14,013 bases of DNA from Thermococcus sp. (lineage in GTDB: Archaea > Methanobacteriota_B > Thermococci > Thermococcales > Thermococcaceae): positions 1 through 14,013 of the forward strand of contig DRGF01000075.1 in NCBI GenBank assembly GCA_011050175.1, in the 5' to 3' direction. The notes beneath the pieces are model-generated. The model made no database searches. It was given only the letters and a program-made list of their open reading frames with translations, and had not been told where the DNA came from. Below, piece by piece: positions 6,487 through 13,110 of the stretch (positions are counted from its first letter, which is position 1; every line of letters starts with the position of its first letter). Position numbers and translations under genes: made by a program.

Positions 6487-8328
6487 ATGAAGGTAAGCAA
6501 GTGGAGCGAGAGACTCTTTGGAACGCCCCTGTTTGATCCGGTCGTAACGACTTCGTTCCTGTTCCCACTCCTGTACCTGGTTGCTTTCCTGATAATCCCA
6601 GTGCTCGCAATGCTCGCGATAGCCTTCCAGTACAACGGGCAGTTCTCACTGCACTGGTTCACGAGCCTGGCTTCGGACTATTACATCAGCTTCCATCCGG
6701 AGGGAGAATTCTACAAGCTCATAACAATGCCAACGGGTGAGCAGGTCTACTACATCCAGGGATGGGACTTTGGCGTCATACTGAACTCGCTGCTGGTCTC
6801 AATAAGCGTCATGATCCTTACGACGATTCTGGGAACGGTCTTCGCATTCGTCATGGCTCGTTATGACTTCCCCGGAAAGGACATCGTTAGAATCCTGCTC
6901 TTTGTACCGCTGCTCGTCACGCCTTTCGTCAACGTCTTCATCGTTAAGAAGATGTTTCTCCCCGCCGGGCTCATTAACTGGGTCTTCCACGACATCCTCC
7001 ACATATTCCCCCACCCGATATGGATCGACGGTCTCGTCGGCGTTATTGTTGCACAGACCTTAACCTACTATCCGATAGTGTATCTCAACGCCTACGCGAG
7101 CTTTATCAACATCGACCCGACGCTTGAAGAGCAGGCAGAGAACCTGGGAAGCGGGGGGCTCCACCTCTTCAGGACGGTTACCTTCCCGCTGGCCCTGCCG
7201 GGAATAGCGGCGGGAGCAACCCTCGTTGGAATATTCAGCCTGGAAGACCTGGCGGCACCCATTGTCTTCCAGGGCAATGGCCTCGCGAGAAAACTCATGT
7301 CCTTCCAGATTTACAGCGCATTCACGAGCGGATTCAACGTCGGCAGCCCGCAGCTTGCTGCACTCGCCCTCATAATGCTCACAATAGCCATAATGATGTT
7401 CCTTGGAATCAGGAAGTACGTCAGCCTGCGCCAGTACGCGATGCTCAGCAAAGGCGGAAGGTGGAAGCCGCGCGTGGCCAAGCCCAAGCCCTGGCAGGCG
7501 TTCCTGATATACTTCGTCGTCCTTCCGGTACTCTTCCTGTCCATCTTCCCGCAGATCGGTGTGGTTCTCCTGGCCTTCAGTGAACAGTGGGGAGACACCA
7601 CCTGGCCAAGCGGATTCACCCTCAAGCACATACAGAGCATAATCACCCAGCCGGACATTGAGAGGGTCATCATAAACAGCGTGATGTATTCAACGGTCGC
7701 AATAGTTGTCATCATCCTGCTCTCACTCACAGCGTCCTACGCCTCCAGCAGGTTCAAGAAGAGCAAGCTCGGACCCGTCCTCGACAGCCTCTCAACGATA
7801 CCGATAGCGGTTCCGGGTATCGTCATAGCGATGAGCTATTTCTTCTTCTTCGCCAAGGTGTTCCCGGATACGCCGCTCGACCCCACCAACCTGCTCGGCT
7901 TCAACCCTGCAATGGTGCTCATACTGGCGTACTCCATCAGGCGTCTGCCCTTCGCGGCACGTTCCATCTCGGCAGGAATTCAGCAGGTTCACATATCACT
8001 TGAGGAAGTGGCGTTGAACCTCGGTGCCAGCAGGTGGAAGGCACTCACCGGCATACTCATACCCCTGATACTCCTCAACCTGCTCGGTGGAGCAATGCTC
8101 AGCTTCGTCTACTGTATGAGCGAGACGAGCGTCGGCATTACGCTCGGTTCCATTAACCCCGAGTACTACCCGATAACGGCAAGGATGGTTGAGCTGATAA
8201 CCGGTTCCGTGGGTGGAACCCACCTCACCGCGGCTCTGGGTGTCTTCCTTATGGTGGTTCAGATAATAGCCATAGTCCTGGCGAACGTGATAACAAAGCA
8301 GAGGTACTCATTCATAGGTCTCACATGA
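6487..8328 (+). CDS. ABC transporter permease, two fused membrane domains (FbpB/AfuB-like)
   Basis: Integral membrane channel of 613 residues that carries both permease halves in one chain, as in ferric-iron FbpB-type transporters. The first half begins with a hydrophobic segment after residue ~20, then a large outward loop, then membrane helices; its EAA loop is EEQAENLG at about 214-221. The second half starts around residue 340 after a basic linker; its EAA loop is EEVALNLGAS at about 506-515. Both EAA loops end in the conserved glycine that docks on the ATPase. About 12 membrane helices are expected. Start: ATG 6487 with a GGAGGT site nearby; the in-frame GTG at 6451 would add 12 unlikely residues. 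The ATPase ATG follows 10 nt after the stop, so the two are co-transcribed and probably co-translated. Substrate unknown. Confidence 0.93.
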   Translation: MKVSKWSERLFGTPLFDPVVTTSFLFPLLYLVAFLIIPVLAMLAIAFQYNGQFSLHWFTSLASDYYISFHPEGEFYKLITMPTGEQVYYIQGWDFGVILNSLLVSISVMILTTILGTVFAFVMARYDFPGKDIVRILLFVPLLVTPFVNVFIVKKMFLPAGLINWVFHDILHIFPHPIWIDGLVGVIVAQTLTYYPIVYLNAYASFINIDPTLEEQAENLGSGGLHLFRTVTFPLALPGIAAGATLVGIFSLEDLAAPIVFQGNGLARKLMSFQIYSAFTSGFNVGSPQLAALALIMLTIAIMMFLGIRKYVSLRQYAMLSKGGRWKPRVAKPKPWQAFLIYFVVLPVLFLSIFPQIGVVLLAFSEQWGDTTWPSGFTLKHIQSIITQPDIERVIINSVMYSTVAIVVIILLSLTASYASSRFKKSKLGPVLDSLSTIPIAVPGIVIAMSYFFFFAKVFPDTPLDPTNLLGFNPAMVLILAYSIRRLPFAARSISAGIQQVHISLEEVALNLGASRWKALTGILIPLILLNLLGGAMLSFVYCMSETSVGITLGSINPEYYPITARMVELITGSVGGTHLTAALGVFLMVVQIIAIVLANVITKQRYSFIGLT

Positions 8329-8338
8329 GGTGGTTGGA

Positions 8339-9403
8339 ATGGTTGACGTCAAGCTTGAGAACATCGTCAAAACCTTCGGAGAAACTGTTGCCCTTAAGGG
8401 GATAGACCTTCACATAAAGGCGGGGGAGCTCTTCACCCTGCTCGGACCGAGCGGGTGTGGAAAATCCACGACGCTGAGAATAATAGCCGGCCTCGACTTC
8501 CCGGACAGCGGCACCATATACTTCGGCGACCAGGAGGTGACCTACCTTCCCTCCAGCAAGCGCGGTGCGGTGCTCGTCTTCCAGAACTACGCCCTGTGGC
8601 CCCACATGACCGTCTTCGACAACGTCGCCTACGGCCTGAAGCTCAGGAAGCTTCCAAAGGACGAGATAAAGAAGAAGGTCGAGTGGGCCCTTGAACTCAT
8701 CAAGCTTGAGGGCTTCGCAGACCGCTACCCGACCCAGCTTTCAGGAGGTCAGCAGCAGCGTGTCGCAATAGCTAGGGCCCTTGTCGTCGAACCCAAGGTT
8801 CTCCTCCTTGACGAGCCGCTGAGCAACCTCGACGCCAAGCTCAGGCTTGAAATGCGTTCGGAGATAAGGAGAATCCAGCGCGAGCTCGGAATCACCGTCA
8901 TCTACGTTACCCATGACCAGGAGGAGGCCATGGCGATAAGCGACAGGATTGCCGTCATGAACGTCGGAACCGTCGAGCAGGTGGGAACACCGAAGGAGAT
9001 ATACGAGACGCCGAAGACGGAGTTCGTCGCCAGCTTCATGGGCAAGACCAACGTCATCCCGGCCAAGGTCGTTGAGAGGAACGGCGACCGCGTTTCCGTC
9101 GAGTTCGAGGACATAAGGCTCGACGGCCTCTACTACACAGGGGAAAGCGACGACGTTGTCGTAGTCATAAGGCCAGAGAGGATAAGGCTCAAGCCCATCG
9201 AGAACGCGGTCTCGTTCACAGGGACCGTTGACCTCATAGAGTACTACGGCTTCTTCGTCGAGGTCGTCGGCCTCTTCGGCGATACCAGGATCATCGCCAG
9301 AACCATCAGCGACAGGGAGATAGCGGGACTCAAGCCCCTCCAGCAGGTGACGTTCTACGTCGAGAGGGACGATGTCATCGTCCTCCCGAAGCAGCAGCTT
9401 TAA
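8339..9403 (+). CDS. ABC transporter ATP-binding protein (FbpC/PotA-like, with TOBE domain)
   Basis: Cytoplasmic ATPase that powers the neighbouring permease; 354 residues, normal for this group. All nucleotide-binding motifs are intact: Walker A GPSGCGKST (36-44), Q-loop Q82, signature LSGGQ (134-138), Walker B VLLLDEP (154-160), D-loop SNLD (162-165) and switch H192 in THDQEEAM. Residues ~235-350 form a TOBE-type regulatory domain, including VVVIRPERIRL, found in the Fe3+, spermidine, sugar and molybdate importer ATPases. Start: ATG 8339 is preceded by GAGGTGGT; the GTG at 8330 overlaps that site and was rejected. The same family serves several substrates, so the ATPase does not settle what is imported. 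Confidence 0.95.
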   Translation: MVDVKLENIVKTFGETVALKGIDLHIKAGELFTLLGPSGCGKSTTLRIIAGLDFPDSGTIYFGDQEVTYLPSSKRGAVLVFQNYALWPHMTVFDNVAYGLKLRKLPKDEIKKKVEWALELIKLEGFADRYPTQLSGGQQQRVAIARALVVEPKVLLLDEPLSNLDAKLRLEMRSEIRRIQRELGITVIYVTHDQEEAMAISDRIAVMNVGTVEQVGTPKEIYETPKTEFVASFMGKTNVIPAKVVERNGDRVSVEFEDIRLDGLYYTGESDDVVVVIRPERIRLKPIENAVSFTGTVDLIEYYGFFVEVVGLFGDTRIIARTISDREIAGLKPLQQVTFYVERDDVIVLPKQQL

Positions 9404-9405
9404 AC
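9398..9405 (+). promoter_or_regulatory. Possible TATA box overlapping the ATPase stop codon
   Basis: CTTTAAAC spans the ATPase stop and lies about 36 nt before the next ATG, close to the 37-39 nt spacing seen elsewhere. It may give the DUF447 gene its own start of transcription. A chance match is quite possible, since only the stop codon and a CTT codon make it up. Confidence 0.3.
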
Positions 9406-9424
9406 CCCTTTTTCTATTCATTTT
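9404..9424 (+). terminator. T-rich run after the ATPase gene
   Basis: CCCCTTTTTCTATTCATTTT fills the 31-nt gap between the ATPase stop and the next ATG. It could end or weaken the permease-ATPase transcript. It would also lie in the leader region if the DUF447 gene has its own promoter. Confidence 0.35.
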
Positions 9425-9434
9425 GGGTGGTTGC

Positions 9435-10031
9435 ATGCACGAATTTTTGAAGTTCCTCAACGAGGGGCAGGTTTACGAGGTCTTGCTCGTCACGAGGTCA
9501 AATGCAGCCCCGGTGGGCGTTGTTAGAAGGGGAAACCGGCTGTTTTTCAAACTCTTTGGGGGAAAGAGTGCAGGTGAGCTGAGGGAGCATCCATACGCTT
9601 CGGTCCAGGTGACCAACGACGTTGAGCTGATCGTGAGGCTCGCCCTCAACCTGCCGGCGGAGCTTGAGTTCGGGGGCAGGGATAAATACAGGTGGATACA
9701 GGGACTCCCCGGAGTTTACGGACGGGTTACGTTCACCGAGGAAGCTTATGAGGATTACCTGGGGAAAACTTCCGTTTTGAAGTGCTCTCTGCAGCCAGAA
9801 GGGGCCATCGAGGGGAGACTGCCCCCCAGACCGCTCAGCAGGGCAGACTGGTACCTCTTGGAGATGGCCGTGGACTTCACCCGGCTGGAGGTAGCCCTGC
9901 AGAACGGGAAGACCGAAGCCGCCAGGAAGCTACGTGAGAGGATACTCAACAGCTACTCGTCCTATCGGCGGTTTGGGGGGAGCTCAGAACTCGCGGAGAT
10001 TATAATGGCCGAATTGGACGAAAATGAGTAA
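9435..10031 (+). CDS. DUF447 family protein (predicted FMN-binding split barrel)
   Basis: A 198-residue soluble protein with no signal peptide or membrane segment. The N-terminal part (GQVYEVLLVTRSNAAPVGVV, then LFFKLFGGKSAGEL and YASVQVTNDVELIVRLAL) fits DUF447, an archaeal family with a flavin-reductase-like split beta barrel. I recall a methanogen member crystallised with FMN, so flavin binding is likely but its reaction is unknown. The C-terminal ~60 residues are helical (RADWYLLEMAVDFTRLEVAL), also usual for the family. ATG 9435 has GGTGG five bases upstream; longer readings overlap the ATPase gene. It follows the ATPase by 31 nt and may be in the same operon, but DUF447 genes also occur alone, so a link to transport is only positional. 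Confidence 0.85.
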   Translation: MHEFLKFLNEGQVYEVLLVTRSNAAPVGVVRRGNRLFFKLFGGKSAGELREHPYASVQVTNDVELIVRLALNLPAELEFGGRDKYRWIQGLPGVYGRVTFTEEAYEDYLGKTSVLKCSLQPEGAIEGRLPPRPLSRADWYLLEMAVDFTRLEVALQNGKTEAARKLRERILNSYSSYRRFGGSSELAEIIMAELDENE

Positions 10032-10057
10032 AGGAGCGGGCATTTTTATACAAAGAA

Positions 10058-10067
10058 ATTTTATAAC
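10058..10067 (+). promoter_or_regulatory. TATA box for the metallophosphoesterase gene
   Basis: ATTTTATAAC is preceded by AAAGAA, a good BRE-like run. TTTATAAC starts 39 nt before the ATG at 10099, and GGTGATACC directly precedes the start. Both features match the promoter of the other CGP-CTERM gene. Confidence 0.7.
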
Positions 10068-10098
10068 TGATTAATTTCAGTTTTTTCTTGGTGATACC

Positions 10099-12108
10099 AT
10101 GAAGGCCGGCAAAGTTGTGGCCCTATTAATAGCCCTCCTTACCATAGCGGCTGCTCCGGTGAGCACCGTCTGGGCCGCTTCAGACAGCGTGACCCCAGGA
10201 GATGTCCTCGTTCGGCCCCTCCCGGGAGTTCCAGCGATAGGCGAGCCAGGGGACACCGTTGAAATACACCCTGCCGAGGGTGTTACAATCCAGAGCCTCC
10301 AGATAGTCTCGATTCTAAACGGGCCCTACGACCTGCAGATTGTGGGTACAGAAAACGGGGTTATTAAGGCTAAAATACCGGAAGATGCCGCTCCGGACGT
10401 CTATTTCCTCGTTGTCAAGAGCGACAAGGGTGAAGTCACGATACCCAACGGAGTATGGGTCATGAAAGAAGCGCCCACCGTTCTCAGGATAGCCCACGGC
10501 ACCGACTTCCACGTCACGAGTGGTTCAAAGACGGGTTTTGTCTGCGGCGATTACTTCCAGAAGAGCATCCCGGAGATACTCGAGTACTGCGAGCACCCCT
10601 ACGCGCTGCACAGCTACACCGCAGCGGACAGCTTCATGACGTACTATGCCATGACCGGTCTGCAGGGTGAGAACGTCATCAACCTCATGCTCATCACAGG
10701 TGACGATGTTGATACCAGCGGTGACAGCGAAGGCTACAGGATGTTTGACGAGGCAGTCCTCCACGCCACCGCGGCAGGAACCCCGCTCATAAGCATAAAG
10801 GGCAACCACGACCACCCACCGACCTACTACACCAAGTACGTGGGCCCGAGGTACTTCTACAGGGTCATCGGAGACTTCCTTATCATAGGCCTCGACAGCC
10901 GCGGTGAGGAGAGGCACCCCGAGATGGAGCAGCTCCAGTGGATGGAGGAGGTTCTCAAGGCCCACCCTGGCAAGGTGCCGATAGTCCTCGTCCACCACCC
11001 GTTCTGGTACAGCACCCCCGACGGCAGCTGGGGCGGAACCATAAAGGGCTACACTGCTTTCGACGACAGTGATTGGAAGACCCTTACCAAGTTTATAAGC
11101 TGGGACTGGGAGGGCAAGAACCTCGAGTACGAGGACATCGCCAGGTACTTCCTCCAGCTCGTCGAGAAGTACAACGTTAAGCTCGTTCTTGCGGGACACA
11201 TCCACAAGGACAAGCCAATCCTCTACGTCGACAAGGACGGCAATGAACACTGGTTCTACGCCCTCACCACGACCGGTGCACCCGACAAGACCAGCAACCC
11301 GCCGAGCGAGACCGACAAGAGCAGGGGTTACACCAAGCCCTCGTGGTACGGTTCACAGGTAATCTACGTCTACTCCGACGGAAAGGTTGAGTTCCCGCTC
11401 GTGGACGAAGTGCTCACCGAGGACAAGATCGTCTCTCTCCCGGTACCTCAGAAGTTCATAGTCTACAGGCAGAACGGCAAGGATGGGACTGCCGTCAAGT
11501 TTGTAAATGAGCTTGAAAATGCCGTCAGTGGACCGATAGTTCTTGAGATTCCCGCCGGTGCCAAGGTGGATCCCGAGCACACTAACATAACTTACACAGT
11601 GTTGGGTGAGAGAGAAATAGGTGGTACCTACTATATGCTCCTCAACGTCACCGTGCCAACCGGCGTCAGCCAGATAACCGTCGTTAAGTCAGCAGACACC
11701 CAGGCTCCCACCGTGGAGGTTGGTTACATATATCCAAGCAAGCCTCAGCCAGGAAAGCAGTTCAAGGTCTTTATTTCGGCCAGTGACAACGTGGGAATCA
11801 GGGAGATGAAGGTTCAGATAATCTCCGATGGAAAGGTCATAGCGGAGTACCCTGCGTTCTCAACGAAGCCCACCGAGGTTGATGCTGCATACTCCACCGA
11901 TATTCCAGGTGTTGATGTCAGCAAGTTCACCATCAAGGTCATCGCGACTGACTTCTACGGCAACACTGGAGAAACAGAGTACACAGTTGGCGAAAGTGTA
12001 ACCACTAGCACGAGCACGACAGGGGCGGAGGAAGGCGGAAGCACCTGCGGTCCGGCGGCTCTCGTCGGCCTTGCGCTGGTTCCACTCCTCCTCAGAAGGA
12101 GGAAGTGA
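10099..12108 (+). CDS. Extracellular calcineurin-like metallophosphoesterase with CGP-CTERM anchor
   Basis: A 669-residue surface enzyme predicted to hydrolyse phosphate esters with a two-metal centre outside the cell. Residues 1-27 are a signal peptide. Residues ~30-130 form a beta-rich N-terminal domain. The catalytic domain (~130-440) has all family motifs: D136-F-H138, G201-D202-D203, G235-N-H-D238, H299-H300 and G366-H-I-H369. A beta domain follows (~455-530), then an Ig-like domain (~537-630; DNVGIREMKVQI, ATDFYGNTGE), a Ser/Thr-rich linker (635-642) and a CGP-CTERM tail (C650-G-P, hydrophobic helix, RRRK). The substrate could be a nucleotide, a sugar phosphate or a phosphodiester; the motifs do not decide. 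Start: ATG with GGTGATACC and a TATA box 39 nt away. Its position after the transporter suggests, without proving, that it releases an importable product. The tail is nearly identical in DNA to 4731-4811. Confidence 0.92.
   Translation: MKAGKVVALLIALLTIAAAPVSTVWAASDSVTPGDVLVRPLPGVPAIGEPGDTVEIHPAEGVTIQSLQIVSILNGPYDLQIVGTENGVIKAKIPEDAAPDVYFLVVKSDKGEVTIPNGVWVMKEAPTVLRIAHGTDFHVTSGSKTGFVCGDYFQKSIPEILEYCEHPYALHSYTAADSFMTYYAMTGLQGENVINLMLITGDDVDTSGDSEGYRMFDEAVLHATAAGTPLISIKGNHDHPPTYYTKYVGPRYFYRVIGDFLIIGLDSRGEERHPEMEQLQWMEEVLKAHPGKVPIVLVHHPFWYSTPDGSWGGTIKGYTAFDDSDWKTLTKFISWDWEGKNLEYEDIARYFLQLVEKYNVKLVLAGHIHKDKPILYVDKDGNEHWFYALTTTGAPDKTSNPPSETDKSRGYTKPSWYGSQVIYVYSDGKVEFPLVDEVLTEDKIVSLPVPQKFIVYRQNGKDGTAVKFVNELENAVSGPIVLEIPAGAKVDPEHTNITYTVLGEREIGGTYYMLLNVTVPTGVSQITVVKSADTQAPTVEVGYIYPSKPQPGKQFKVFISASDNVGIREMKVQIISDGKVIAEYPAFSTKPTEVDAAYSTDIPGVDVSKFTIKVIATDFYGNTGETEYTVGESVTTSTSTTGAEEGGSTCGPAALVGLALVPLLLRRRK
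12028..12108 (+). repeat. CGP-CTERM tail cassette, copy 2 (81 bp)
   Basis: Matches 4731-4811 at 80 of 81 nt, with one silent difference at 12075. The match starts at the first Glu codon of the tail and ends at the stop; the preceding Thr/Ser linker and the downstream sequence are unrelated. The hairpin TCCTCCT-CAGA-AGGAGGA lies at 12086-12103. Confidence 0.95.
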
Positions 12109-12116
12109 CTACCCAC

Positions 12117-12137
12117 CTTTTCAATTTTCCTTTCCAA
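12117..12137 (+). terminator. T-rich terminator after the phosphoesterase gene
   Basis: CTTTTCAATTTTCCTTTCC follows the stop by about 10 nt. The next promoter lies more than 100 nt further on; the sequence between (12138-12248) shows only a weak wobble-containing hairpin around ACACT/AGTGT (12184-12202) and no open frame of note. Confidence 0.5.
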
Positions 12138-12248
12138 AAGTCCTCGCCTCAAAACGGAATGTGCTGACACGTCTCTTTTCCAGGACACTCCCACGAAAGT
12201 GTTTTAGGAGCGGATAAGGCCACTAACGGACTTCTTCATTGGGGGAAG

Positions 12249-12259
12249 AGTTTTTAAAC
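12249..12259 (+). promoter_or_regulatory. TATA box for the gene at 12290
   Basis: AGTTTTTAAAC, preceded by GGGGAAG, has its T-run starting 39 nt before GTG 12290. Predicted initiation near 12278-12280 would leave out or barely include the ATG at 12278, which supports the GTG start. Confidence 0.65.
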
Positions 12260-12279
12260 CGTCCCCATAAGCCTCCCAT

Positions 12280-12285
12280 GGTGAT
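12280..12285 (+). promoter_or_regulatory. Ribosome-binding site deciding the start at GTG 12290
   Basis: GGTGAT lies four bases before GTG 12290, the spacing used by several genes here (three to five bases). ATG 12278 and ATG 12284 overlap this site and have no other ribosome site, since CCCATAAGCCTCCC lies upstream of them. Confidence 0.55.
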
Positions 12286-12289
12286 GACG

Positions 12290-12901
12290 GTGAAGTTCAA
12301 AGGCAAAGCCTTCAGAAACATCGTGAGGATAGAATTTGACATTCTCACCCTTAGCGAGCTTAAAATAGATGACCTGCGAGACTTTGATGTTGATTCCCTT
12401 AAGATTGAGCTCAAGCCAACCTCATCCGGGATATTGGTTACCGGAATATGGGAGGGTAGCGTCGAAGAAGCCGGAGAAGGGATAAAGAAAGCCCTCGAAG
12501 AGAGCTACAAGCTCCGTGAGAGAATTCTCAGCCGGATAAAGAGCAAGACGGAGGCAATAAGGAGCACCATGCACCAGCTCGGCTTCAAAGAGGAAGTGGA
12601 GGGCTACGGAAGCACACTGCGCTTCATAAAGAAGGTGGGCGCATACAACATAGTCGTTGTCGCGTCAACTACCGAGGACGTGGTCCGCGTCGAGGTCTAC
12701 GGAAACGACAAGAAGATACTCAGCCCGGAGCTGGAGAGCATCTTCGAGGACGTTGAGGTGGAGGAGCTGGAGATATACGACTTCGAGGACGACAAGGAGG
12801 AGCGGCTCGTCATCAACCTCGAGATACCAAAGAACGAAGAAAAGCCCGAGAGGAAGATAGTGGAAGCCATCAGCATGATAGAGAGCATGCTGATGGCCTG
12901 A
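12290..12901 (+). CDS. Acidic hypothetical protein, function unknown
   Basis: I do not recognise this family. With the GTG start the product has 203 residues (MKFKGKAFRNIVRIEF...). It is soluble, rich in Glu, Asp and Lys, with no cysteine, signal peptide or membrane segment. The pattern suggests a beta-rich N-terminus (1-70), a long charged helix (about 72-105: VEEAGEGIKKALEE onward), a beta-alpha domain (about 110-155: YNIVVVASTTEDVVRVEVYG) and an acidic stretch (EDVEVEELEIYDFEDDKEE) before a final helix ending SMIESMLMA. Alternative in-frame starts are ATG 12278 and ATG 12284, adding four or two residues; promoter and ribosome-site spacing favour 12290. A further in-frame TTG at 12239 lies upstream of the TATA box and was rejected. 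It stands alone between the phosphoesterase and pgk. Confidence 0.8.
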   Translation: MKFKGKAFRNIVRIEFDILTLSELKIDDLRDFDVDSLKIELKPTSSGILVTGIWEGSVEEAGEGIKKALEESYKLRERILSRIKSKTEAIRSTMHQLGFKEEVEGYGSTLRFIKKVGAYNIVVVASTTEDVVRVEVYGNDKKILSPELESIFEDVEVEELEIYDFEDDKEERLVINLEIPKNEEKPERKIVEAISMIESMLMA

Positions 12902-12945
12902 TTGTTCCCTTTACGGATTTCTATCTTCGCTTATTATTTTCCGGT
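12902..12945 (+). terminator. Pyrimidine-rich terminator region after the hypothetical gene
   Basis: TTGTTCCCTTT, TTTCTATCTTC and TTATTATTTTCC follow the stop, an archaeal-style series of T-rich runs with no strong hairpin. Confidence 0.4.
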
Positions 12946-13046
12946 TCTTGTGTCTATTCTCGCGGGGCTTAGGTCTCTTTTTGAGCCACACTGCGTGACG
13001 TTGCTATCCCAGTATAGACGCTAGGCACAACTCATGGGGGCACTGT
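12946..13046. other. Intergenic spacer before pgk
   Basis: No gene, tRNA or clear C/D-box RNA was found here. One weak hairpin, GGCTTAG with TTGAGCC (12966-12987, including wobble pairs), is the only visible structure. Confidence 0.4.
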
Positions 13047-13063
13047 TATCACTGAAAGTGTTC
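13047..13063 (+). promoter_or_regulatory. Candidate Thermococcales glycolytic motif (Tgr/TrmBL1 site)
   Basis: TATCAC-TGAAA-GTGTTC matches the known TATCAC-N5-GTGATA motif in 10 of 12 fixed positions, with a perfect left half. It lies immediately upstream of the BRE/TATA of pgk. In Thermococcus kodakarensis, Tgr bound at this side of the promoter activates gluconeogenic genes when sugars are absent, whereas sites downstream of TATA repress glycolytic genes. Activation of pgk under gluconeogenic growth is therefore inferred. Confidence 0.75.
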
Positions 13064-13065
13064 AA

Positions 13066-13079
13066 AATAAGTTTTTAAC
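13066..13079 (+). promoter_or_regulatory. BRE/TATA box of pgk
   Basis: AATAAGTTTTTAAC combines an A-rich BRE-like run with TTTTTAAC beginning 39 nt before the ATG at 13111. GGTGATAGA precedes the start codon, giving a predicted leader of about 10 nt. Confidence 0.7.
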
Positions 13080-13110
13080 TCGGCCGATTTAACACCAACG
13101 TGGTGATAGA

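Noticed and set aside
4900..9403. Naming the transporter as a ferric iron importer
   Set aside because: The architecture fits Fe3+ transporters, but the same group includes thiamine, aminoethylphosphonate and polyamine importers, and no clear iron-ligand tyrosine pair was seen.
12184..12202. Hairpin around ACACT/AGTGT as a small RNA or terminator
   Set aside because: Only five perfect pairs with extension through G-T wobbles, and no T-run follows; probably chance.
12281..12287. GTGATGA resembles the C box of a C/D guide RNA
   Set aside because: It coincides with the ribosome site and start of the 12290 gene and no matching D box (CTGA) follows at a suitable distance.
12239..12289. In-frame TTG at 12239 as start of the hypothetical gene
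   Set aside because: The TATA box lies downstream of it, so this codon would not be transcribed from that promoter.
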